Shown piece after piece: positions 1-5,814 of a stretch of 10,983 bases of DNA. Position 1 is the stretch's first letter. Each line of letters begins with the position of its first letter. A program made the position numbers and the translations under genes. The notes under the pieces were generated by a model. The model was not told the DNA's origin and did no database searches. It saw nothing but the letters and a program-made list of their open reading frames with translations. Location of the stretch: NCBI GenBank assembly GCA_018713425.1, contig DVOT01000160.1, positions 1 through 10,983 on the forward strand, given 5' to 3'. The stretch is from Alectryocaccomicrobium faecavium. Its GTDB lineage: Bacteria > Bacillota > Clostridia > Christensenellales > Aristaeellaceae.

Positions 1-2225
1 TGCGCTTCCGCGCGCGTAACGGCGATTTCCTGCTGGTGCAGCCGCTCGAACAGTTCCGCCCGCTCGCGCTTGATTTCCCCGCGCTCAGCCTCTGCCCGCG
101 CCATCTCCTCCTGTCGCGCGGCAAGCGCGTCTGTAATTTCCGAAAGCGCGCGTTGCAGGCCATCCACCTCGCGCGTGCGCGAAAGCAGGCTCGTGGCCTT
201 CGCCGTCACGCTGCCGCCCGTCATAGAGCCGCCGGAGTGCATCACATCGCCATCCAGCGTGACCAGGCGGCAGGCATAACCGCTGGCGCGCTGGATTTGA
301 ATGCCCGCATCCAAATTTTCCGCCACGATGGTGCGGCCCAGCAGGCTCTCAATCACGCCGCGATAGACATTTTCATAGCCAATGAGTTCGCTCGCCACGC
401 CCAGGCAACCGGGCATGGAAAGCACCCGACGCTCGGCGCTGGACAACGTGCGCGAACGAATGGAAGAAATCGGCAAGAACGTCGCCCGGCCATAGCGGTT
501 CTGGCGCAGGTAATCGATCATGCGCTTGGCGTCCTCATCCCGATCCACCACCACATTTTGCAGCGCGCCGCCCAGGGCCATATCCATGGCGCGCTCCAGC
601 TTTTCCGGTACGCGAATCAAATCCGCCACCACGCCATGCACGCCCGAACCCGGCGTTCTGCGCGCCTGCAGCAGCACCTGCTTGACGGAATTCTGATAGC
701 CCTCATAATCGCGCTGCATTTCCTTGAGCAGCTTGAGCCGCGCGCCCGTCTCCTGCCGGCGGCCCATCAAAACCTGTACTTCGCGCGATAGCGTTTCCGC
801 GCGCGCATTGAGCGCGCGCACGCGCTCCTCGCACGCCGCGCAGCCCGTTTTTAACGTTTGCTCTTCTTCCCGCTCGTGCGCGAGAGTGGCTTGCGCCTCG
901 GACAACGCTTCTTGCAGGGCCGCGAGCGCCTCTTCATCCGCCCCATCGCCCTGACCGAGTTGCTCCAACTGGCGCGCAAGCGCTTCATGCACGGCGCTCA
1001 AGCGCGCCTGTTCGCTCTTCACGTCGCTCAAGCGGCTCATCTCATGGATCACGCGCGCCTTGGCTTCCTCTGCCTTGGCCTCCAGCGCGGCAAGCTCCGT
1101 CTCACGCGCCTTCAGCGTGCTTTCGCACTCCGCCAACGCCTGCGCCGCTTGCACAATGGCCGCCTCCTGCTCCTGCGCGCGCGCGTCCAACGCTTCTATG
1201 CGCTTTTGCATGCCTTCCTTGCCTTCGCCTGCCGCGGAAACCTCGCCTTCCAGCCGCTCGCGTTCGCGCCTGGAATTTGCCATGCGCTCCCGCATCACCA
1301 GCACCGCGCCTTCGCGCGCTTCCACTTCGCGAATCAGCCGCTGCACTTCTTCGCGCTCGGCAGCGGCGCGCTGTTCCAATTCGCTCAGCGCCTGTTCCAC
1401 ATCCCCGCGTTCGCGCGCCAAATCCGCCTGTGCCTGCGCCGCCTGTGTGGAAAGCGTGCTGAGCTCCTGCGCTTGCGCCCGGAGTTCTTCGATGCGCGCG
1501 TTCAGCCGCTCGGTTTTCACCAAGAAAACGTTCAGATCCAGCCCTTTCAATTCATCGCGCAATTTCAGGTATTCCCGCGCCGTTTCGGACTGCTCGCGCA
1601 GCGGCTCAATCCGCGCGTTCATTTCGCCCAAAATGTCCTCCACGCGCGAAAGGTTCATGCGCGTGTTCTCCATGCGGCGCTCGGCCTCGTTGCGCCGGGC
1701 ACGGTATTTCACAATACCCGCCGCTTCTTCAAAAATCTGGCGGCGGTCTTCGCTCTTGGAAGAAAGGATTTCATCCACACGGCCTTGCCCCACCAATGAA
1801 TACCCGTCCCGACCCACGCCAGTGTCCCGGAACAGGTCGATCACGTCTTTCAAGCGGCAAGCGGCGCGATTGATCGTATATTCGCTCTCGCCCGTGCGGT
1901 ACACGCGCCGGGCAATGGCCACTTCCTCGTATTCGATGGGCAATGAATGATCGCTGTTATCAAAGGTTAGGATCACTTCACAGTACGACAAGCGACGGCG
2001 CTTTTCGGTGCCGTTAAAAATCACATCTTCCATTTTTGCGCCGCGCAACTGCTTGGCGCTCTGCTCGCCCAAAACCCAGCGAACCGCGTCGGATATATTG
2101 CTCTTCCCGCAGCCGTTCGGGCCGACAATGCCCGTCACGCCCTGGTCGAAGCGCATCTCGACGCGGTCCGCAAAAGATTTAAAGCCGTAAATTTCCAGTT
2201 TCTTTAGTCGCAAATCTGCGTCCAT
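1..2225 (-). CDS. smc: Chromosome segregation protein SMC (N-terminal part, cut by window edge)
   Basis: SMC is an ABC-type ATPase that dimerises through its hinge and, with ScpA and ScpB, compacts and segregates the nucleoid. The reading frame is open from 2225 to base 1, about 741 codons of the usual ~1180. It shows the N-terminal motif KKLEIYGFKSFADR, Walker A GPNGCGKS (residues 35-42), then long Ala/Glu/Arg-rich coiled coil (about 170-500). The hinge (about 520-670) carries GVHGVVADLI, ALGGALQNVVV and SGGSMTGGS, and the returning coil begins after it. The C-terminal signature motif, Walker B and D-loop lie outside the window. The start is ambiguous. ATG at 2225 has AAGG directly touching it, too close for a ribosome site. 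TTG at 2213 gives MRLKKLEIYGFKSF, which aligns exactly with typical SMC starts, and has AAGGATGGA upstream. The gene lies 28 bp after rnc, as the last visible gene of the plsX operon. Confidence 0.96.
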   Translation of the reverse strand, partial: MDADLRLKKLEIYGFKSFADRVEMRFDQGVTGIVGPNGCGKSNISDAVRWVLGEQSAKQLRGAKMEDVIFNGTEKRRRLSYCEVILTFDNSDHSLPIEYEEVAIARRVYRTGESEYTINRAACRLKDVIDLFRDTGVGRDGYSLVGQGRVDEILSSKSEDRRQIFEEAAGIVKYRARRNEAERRMENTRMNLSRVEDILGEMNARIEPLREQSETAREYLKLRDELKGLDLNVFLVKTERLNARIEELRAQAQELSTLSTQAAQAQADLARERGDVEQALSELEQRAAAEREEVQRLIREVEAREGAVLVMRERMANSRRERERLEGEVSAAGEGKEGMQKRIEALDARAQEQEAAIVQAAQALAECESTLKARETELAALEAKAEEAKARVIHEMSRLSDVKSEQARLSAVHEALARQLEQLGQGDGADEEALAALQEALSEAQATLAHEREEEQTLKTGCAACEERVRALNARAETLSREVQVLMGRRQETGARLKLLKEMQRDYEGYQNSVKQVLLQARRTPGSGVHGVVADLIRVPEKLERAMDMALGGALQNVVVDRDEDAKRMIDYLRQNRYGRATFLPISSIRSRTLSSAERRVLSMPGCLGVASELIGYENVYRGVIESLLGRTIVAENLDAGIQIQRASGYACRLVTLDGDVMHSGGSMTGGSVTAKATSLLSRTREVDGLQRALSEITDALAARQEEMARAEAERGEIKRERAELFERLHQQEIAVTRAEA

Positions 2226-2253
2226 CCTTATTGGGAAAATCCATGGTAGGCGT

Positions 2254-2922
2254 TTACGCGCCCCCTGCCCCATGGCCGTTTTTCAGCGCGCTCTGCGCTG
2301 CGGCCTGTTGCGCGGCCTGCTTACTCGCGCCCTGACCCTCGCCCACAACGGCGCCATCAATGCGCACGCGATAGGTGAACACCGGCGCGTGCGGCGGGCC
2401 TTCCACCGAAACCAGCTCGTATTCCGGCAGGCGACCAGATTTTTGCAACGCTTCCTGCAATTGACTCTTCGCGTCGCGCGCCGCGGCGGGCGGTTCCTGC
2501 GAAAGCACTTCGCGCCGCACAAAGCTTCCCGCCGCCGCCAGTCCGCCATCCAGATACATGGCGCCGATCACGGCCTCCAACACATCCGAAAGGATGGAAG
2601 GTTTCTCCGCCCCATGGCAGCGCGCTTCCCCCGCCGAAAGGCGAATATATGCGCCCAAATCCATGCGCCGCGCCACCAACGCCAGCGATTCTTCACGCAC
2701 ACGCTCCGCGCGCATGCGCGTCAGTTCGCCTTCCTCTGCCTCGGGATGCAAATCGTATAAAAACCGGCTTGCTATCAACTCGAGCACCGCATCGCCCAAA
2801 AACTCCAGCCGCTGATAGTGCTCCGCCCGATGCTCCGCCGCGAACGATGGATGCGTGAGCGCGGCCTGCAACAAGCGACCTTCGTGAAACCGGTAGCCGA
2901 GCCGATCCTGCAATTCGTTCAC
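2254..2922 (-). CDS. rnc: Ribonuclease III
   Basis: This double-strand-specific endoribonuclease processes rRNA precursors and structured mRNAs in the cytoplasm. The 222-residue product has the usual length and order. The RNase III domain (about 1-145) has the signature RLEFLGDAVL with Glu40 and Asp44, and the second acidic pair Asp113 and Glu116 in SDVLEAVIGAMYLDGG. All four metal-binding acids are present. A double-stranded-RNA-binding domain follows from about residue 150, starting AKSQLQEALQ and ending in the Ala/Gln-rich helix KQAAQQAAAQSAL. The start codon is GTG at 2922. It overlaps the acpP stop as GTGA, which suggests translational coupling. The rnc-smc adjacency is typical of Bacillota. 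Confidence 0.97.
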   Translation of the reverse strand: MNELQDRLGYRFHEGRLLQAALTHPSFAAEHRAEHYQRLEFLGDAVLELIASRFLYDLHPEAEEGELTRMRAERVREESLALVARRMDLGAYIRLSAGEARCHGAEKPSILSDVLEAVIGAMYLDGGLAAAGSFVRREVLSQEPPAAARDAKSQLQEALQKSGRLPEYELVSVEGPPHAPVFTYRVRIDGAVVGEGQGASKQAAQQAAAQSALKNGHGAGGA

Positions 2923-3152
2923 TGCCCTACATGCTCCTCCAGATAGGAAACCACATCATCCACCGTGCGCATGTTGGAAAGCACATCATCCTCCACGCTC
3001 ACGCCAAATTCCTGCTCAAGATCCAAAATCAGCATCATCACGTTCGCACTATCCGCATTGAGATCCTCAAACAAGCGAGATTGACGGGTGATCTTGTCCT
3101 TCGAAATGGAGAGCTGGTCGGCGATCATTTCCACAACCTTATCGTAAATCAT
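2919..3152 (-). CDS. acpP: Acyl carrier protein
   Basis: This small acidic carrier (77 residues) shuttles fatty-acyl chains as thioesters on a 4'-phosphopantetheine arm and supplies acyl groups to PlsX. The attachment serine is Ser35 in DLNADSANVMML. Helices I to IV and the tail motif TVDDVVSYLEEH fit the family, whose usual length is 75-80 residues. The common motif is DSLD; here it is DSAN, and helix II carries two Met in place of the usual acidic residues. The ATG overlaps the plsX stop as ATGA, and a strong AGGAGG lies 7 bases upstream inside the plsX coding end. The usual fabD and fabG genes between plsX and acpP are absent. Confidence 0.96.
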   Translation of the reverse strand: MIYDKVVEMIADQLSISKDKITRQSRLFEDLNADSANVMMLILDLEQEFGVSVEDDVLSNMRTVDDVVSYLEEHVGQ

Positions 3153-4159
3153 GCGTTTTCCTCCTTTTTCTCTGCCTGGGCAATTTCCGCAATGCCCTTC
3201 TCAATTTCCGCCACCATGCCGGTCTTTACCATGCGGTAAGCCTGGCCAATGGCGTTTTTAAACGCGCGCGCGGTGCTCGAGCCATGCGCTTTCACGACCG
3301 CTCCATTCACGCCCAACAGCGGCGCGCCGCCCTGCTCCTCATAATCCATGCGGGCCTTAAAGCTCTGGAACGCGTCCTTCATCATGGCCGCGCCCAGCAT
3401 GGACTTGCGCGAAGACTGGATCTCGTCCTTCAACATGCCCACCAGCGCCTGCGCCAGCCCCTCCGTATATTTGAGGATCAGGTTGCCGGCAAAGCCGTCC
3501 GCCACCACCACGTCAATGTCGCCGGAAGGAATATCGCGCGCTTCCACATTGCCTTCAAAGCGGAATTGCGCCTGCGCCTGCATCAGCTTAAACGTTTCCT
3601 TGGTGAGCTGGTTGCCCTTTTCCGCTTCCGCGCCGATGTTCACCAGGCCCACGCGCGGCTCGTCCACGCCCAGAATGCGATGCATATAGACTGAACCCAT
3701 CATGCCGAATTGCACCAGATACTTGGGCAAACAATCCACATTTGCGCCGCTATCAATGAGCAAAAAGGGCCGCTTGCGGCTGGGAATCACCGTGGCCAAC
3801 GCGGGCCGCTCCACACCTTTAATGCGGCCCAGCCGCACCATGCCGCTGGCGAGCAGCGCGCCCGTCGACCCGGCGGAAACCATGGCCTGGGCCCGCCCTT
3901 CTTTGACCGAAAGAATGGCCGAAACCATGGAAGAACCCGGCTTTTTGCGCACGGCGAGCATGGGCGCCTCATCGTTGGTGATCACCTCAGTGGTTTCCAC
4001 CAATTCCAGCCGTTCGCGCGGTTGCGCAATTCCCTTCTGCCCGAAGAGCAGAATGCGCGCGTCCTTCCATTCCTCCAGCGCCGCAATTGCACCCTCCACC
4101 GCCGCGCCCGGCGCATTGTCGCCGCCCATCGCATCCAGCGCGATCACAATTTCCGGCAC
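3149..4159 (-). CDS. plsX: Phosphate acyltransferase PlsX
   Basis: PlsX converts acyl-ACP and phosphate into acyl-phosphate, which PlsY uses to acylate glycerol-3-phosphate in the first step of phospholipid synthesis. It acts at the inner face of the membrane. Recognisable blocks include ALDAMGGDNAPG at the N-terminus, NDEAPMLAVRKKPGSSM, SAGSTGALLASG, LLIDSGANVDC and VVADGFAGNLILKYTEG. I place the start at GTG 4159, giving MPEIVIALDAMGG and 336 residues. GGAGGTG at 4166-4172 ends a good distance before it, and the family normally begins a few residues before this motif. An in-frame TTG at 4210 would add 17 unconserved residues and has no ribosome site. The Lys/Glu-rich C-terminus (KKEENA) is encoded by the acpP ribosome-binding site. 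It is the first gene of the plsX-acpP-rnc-smc operon. Confidence 0.96.
   Translation of the reverse strand: MPEIVIALDAMGGDNAPGAAVEGAIAALEEWKDARILLFGQKGIAQPRERLELVETTEVITNDEAPMLAVRKKPGSSMVSAILSVKEGRAQAMVSAGSTGALLASGMVRLGRIKGVERPALATVIPSRKRPFLLIDSGANVDCLPKYLVQFGMMGSVYMHRILGVDEPRVGLVNIGAEAEKGNQLTKETFKLMQAQAQFRFEGNVEARDIPSGDIDVVVADGFAGNLILKYTEGLAQALVGMLKDEIQSSRKSMLGAAMMKDAFQSFKARMDYEEQGGAPLLGVNGAVVKAHGSSTARAFKNAIGQAYRMVKTGMVAEIEKGIAEIAQAEKKEENA
3160..3165 (-). promoter_or_regulatory. Ribosome-binding site of acpP inside plsX
   Basis: AGGAGG sits 7 bases before the acpP ATG and lies wholly within the last plsX codons (Lys-Glu-Glu). With the ATGA overlap this gives acpP strong independent initiation as well as coupling, which fits the need for much more ACP than PlsX. 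Confidence 0.85.
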
Positions 4160-4165
4160 GATCGT

Positions 4166-4172
4166 CACCTCC
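4166..4172 (-). promoter_or_regulatory. Ribosome-binding site that fixes the plsX start
   Basis: GGAGGTG on the minus strand, with 8 bases from GGAGG to the GTG at 4159. It supports GTG 4159 over the upstream in-frame TTG at 4210. Confidence 0.8.
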
Positions 4173-4210
4173 GTGTTGCGTATCTCACAGAACAAGGCCC
4201 AAAAGCGCAA

Positions 4211-4252
4211 GCCAAAGAAAGCTCCTCGGCACGCCGTCCCGCCAGCTTTGGC
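4211..4252 (-). repeat. Inverted repeat in the plsX leader
   Basis: In the untranslated leader between the plsX promoter and GTG, GCCAAAG (4246-4252) pairs perfectly with CTTTGGC (4211-4217). The enclosed sequence holds a further small hairpin around CGGCGTGCCG. No long T-run follows, so it is not an evident terminator. It could stabilise the mRNA or be a regulatory fold. I recognise no known riboswitch or FapR operator. Confidence 0.45.
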
Positions 4253-4275
4253 ACAAATTCTGAGGATTGCTCTAA

Positions 4276-4304
4276 ATTATAGCAAAAACTTCTGTTAAGT
4301 GCAA
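4276..4304 (-). promoter_or_regulatory. Promoter of the plsX-acpP-rnc-smc operon
   Basis: On the minus strand, -35 TTGCAC (4299-4304) and a perfect -10 TATAAT (4276-4281) are separated by 17 bases, a near-consensus housekeeping sigma promoter. Transcription would start near 4269, leaving a leader of about 110 bases to plsX. The -35 box overlaps the last codons and stop of the SGNH gene. Confidence 0.85.
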
Positions 4305-5002
4305 GGCGCAAACCCACATTTCACCATTCCGCGCATGGCGGTTTCCGCAATGATCCGGTGCCCCAGCGCGTTGGGATGAATGCCATCCTCGCACAGTACG
4401 TCCTCGCCGCGCACCCGCTCCAAAAAAGCTTCCCGCAGCGGCAAACAAAGGCTATTCGTTTGCGCCGCCACGCGCAGCGCCACCGTGGAATAGTATTCTT
4501 GCCAGCGGTAAATGCGCTCCTGCACACCCAAAAAGCGCAAAATGTGCTCCTTGCTCAATCCATCGCGCGTGATCCAGGCGAAATAGCGCGCGCAGTCAAT
4601 CGGCGGAAGCGTGCAAAGAACCGGCGTGCCGCCCGCGCGCGAAACCACCGAAACAAACTCGTGCAAAACATCCGCAAACACCGCCACCGGCGTTTTGGGT
4701 TGATGCTCCGCCTCCGGCGTGTCCGCCACGGCTTTCCAATCGAAATCGCAGTCGTTGCCGCCCACTTCAAAAACCACAATCTGGTTTTCCAGCGAAGCAT
4801 CCGCCAATTTTGCCTTCAAGGCTTTCAACGCTTCCGGCGCAGTCGCCCCCATCCGGGAAAAATTCTGGATGGGCGTTACCACTTTTTCCGAAAGCAGCGA
4901 AAGCGCGTTGTCCTTAATGATCGTGTAGCGCTTGCGCGCCGAATCGAACACGATCCCCTTTAGTATGGAATCGCCCCACACTCGAATGGCCTCTACTTTC
5001 AT
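4295..5002 (-). CDS. SGNH/GDSL-family hydrolase
   Basis: This is a 235-residue protein with the SGNH serine-hydrolase blocks: GDS with nucleophile Ser12 (VWGDSILKG), block II Gly52 in SRMGATAPEAL, block III GGND (81-84), and block V DGIHPN with Asp206 and His209. These give a complete catalytic triad and oxyanion hole. The family includes esterases, lipases and carbohydrate deacetylases, so the substrate cannot be read from the sequence. No signal peptide or membrane segment is present, which suggests a cytoplasmic enzyme. I chose ATG 5002 because GDS lies near the N-terminus in this family, GGGGTGA lies just upstream, and a promoter precedes it. The frame stays open upstream to 5119, but that part overlaps the promoter and the end of the methyltransferase gene. 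It lies just before plsX; a role in lipid turnover is possible but only a guess. Confidence 0.88.
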   Translation of the reverse strand: MKVEAIRVWGDSILKGIVFDSARKRYTIIKDNALSLLSEKVVTPIQNFSRMGATAPEALKALKAKLADASLENQIVVFEVGGNDCDFDWKAVADTPEAEHQPKTPVAVFADVLHEFVSVVSRAGGTPVLCTLPPIDCARYFAWITRDGLSKEHILRFLGVQERIYRWQEYYSTVALRVAAQTNSLCLPLREAFLERVRGEDVLCEDGIHPNALGHRIIAETAMRGMVKCGFAPCT

Positions 5003-5025
5003 GCTCTCACCCCATACCATACGAT

Positions 5026-5034
5026 AGTATACCA
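5026..5034 (-). promoter_or_regulatory. Extended -10 promoter of the SGNH hydrolase gene
   Basis: TGGTATACT on the minus strand is a TGn extension plus TATACT, 23 bases before the ATG at 5002. No good -35 is visible 17 bases upstream, which extended -10 promoters tolerate. It suggests the gene is transcribed separately from the wall operon upstream. Confidence 0.6.
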
Positions 5035-5035
5035 C

Positions 5036-5062
5036 AAAATCCGCCTGCCCGAAAGAGCGGCG
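5036..5062 (-). terminator. Possible weak terminator after the methyltransferase gene
   Basis: On the minus strand a GC-rich stem of about 8 pairs (CGCCGCTC with GGGCAGGCG, one bulged A and one G-T pair) closes a TTTC loop. Only four T follow (GGATTTTG). The position, just after the TAA at 5067, is right, but the T-run is short and the element abuts the SGNH promoter. Confidence 0.4.
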
Positions 5063-5066
5063 CTTG

Positions 5067-5801
5067 TTACATTCTATAGATTTTTCGGTACTCCAAGGTC
5101 GGACTACCGTCCGCCTCATACAGCACCAACGTGGGCAACCAGTGCATTTGCGAGCCGCCGCCTTTCACCGCATCCGCCAAAACGAGTTTGGGCGGTTTGC
5201 CCGCAAAGGACTCCACCAGACGCATGCGCTTGGGCGCCAGGCGCGCGCCTTCCATTGCGCGCAACAGTTCGTTCGCGCGCGGCGCGGGAAACACCACCGA
5301 CAGCCGCCCGCCATTTTTGAGCAACTGCGCGGCGCAAGCGCAAACATCCTCGATGGACACCTCGCCTTCATGCCGCGCCAGGCGGATATCCTGCCGCGCG
5401 CTCGCCAACGCGCCGCCCTTTTTGCCATAGGGCGGATTGCAGACGCACGCGCCAAACGCGCCATATCCCAAATTTTGCGCCGCAACGCGCATATCCATGC
5501 AATGCACGCGAATGCGCCCTGCCAGCCCGTTCATTTCCACGGAACGCCGGGCGCGGTTTGCCGCCGCGGCATCCAATTCGATCGCGTCGAACCGAGCGCC
5601 CGGGCAGGCGTCTGCCATCAAAATGGGCAAAATGCCGCTCCCTGTACCCAGATCCGCCACGCGCTCCATGCGCCCGTATATGGCAAAATCCGCCAGCAAC
5701 ACCGAATCGGTGCCGAAGCGGAAGCCATCCTCTTGCTGTATCAATTTGAGGCCGTTGCGCATCAAATCATCGATGCGTTCGCCTGGCAACAACCCTTCCA
5801 C
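5067..5801 (-). CDS. trmN6: TrmN6-like tRNA (adenine-N6)-methyltransferase
   Basis: This 244-residue class I SAM-dependent methyltransferase resembles the YabB/YfiC (TrmN6) family, which methylates N6 of A37 in tRNA-Val. Evidence: the family-type N-terminus ERIDDLMRNGLKLIQQEDGFRFGTDSVLLADF, read here in two parts as ERIDDLMRNGLKLIQQ and EDGFRFGTDSVLLADF; SAM-binding motif I DLGTGSGI (50-57); acidic motif II IELD (74-77); and the N6-adenine signature NPPY (122-125). The Lys/Gly/Ala stretch after NPPY is also typical. The start is GTG 5801, with AAGGAG 7 bases upstream that overlaps the stop codon of the preceding gene (TAAGGAG), so translation is probably coupled. The exact tRNA substrate is inferred from the family. 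Its place behind two secreted wall proteins has no obvious functional logic. Confidence 0.88.
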   Translation of the reverse strand: MEGLLPGERIDDLMRNGLKLIQQEDGFRFGTDSVLLADFAIYGRMERVADLGTGSGILPILMADACPGARFDAIELDAAAANRARRSVEMNGLAGRIRVHCMDMRVAAQNLGYGAFGACVCNPPYGKKGGALASARQDIRLARHEGEVSIEDVCACAAQLLKNGGRLSVVFPAPRANELLRAMEGARLAPKRMRLVESFAGKPPKLVLADAVKGGGSQMHWLPTLVLYEADGSPTLEYRKIYRM

Positions 5802-5808
5802 GCCGTCA

Positions 5809-5814
5809 CTCCTT
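5809..5814 (-). promoter_or_regulatory. Ribosome-binding site of the methyltransferase, overlapping the upstream stop
   Basis: AAGGAG shares bases with the TAA stop of the NlpC/P60 gene and lies 7 bases before GTG 5801. This supports the GTG start and coupling between the two genes. Confidence 0.8.

Noticed and set aside
858..1950. Long plus-strand open frames (858-1799 and 1060-1950) opposite smc
   Set aside because: They are mirror frames of the GC-rich coiled-coil coding sequence, with low-complexity Arg/Ala/Ser content, no ribosome site and no recognisable family; smc on the other strand is certain.
2240..2256. Small hairpin GGCG/CGCC at the end of rnc as a terminator
   Set aside because: Four-base stem, no T-run and only 28 bp to smc; read-through into smc is expected.
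4166..4269. FapR operator or fatty-acid riboswitch in the plsX leader
   Set aside because: No match to the AT-rich FapR palindrome and no known riboswitch core can be seen; only the inverted repeat is supported.
5003..5119. N-terminal extension of the SGNH hydrolase up to 5119
   Set aside because: It would overlap the methyltransferase end and cross the extended -10 promoter. The GDS motif would be moved unusually far from the N-terminus.
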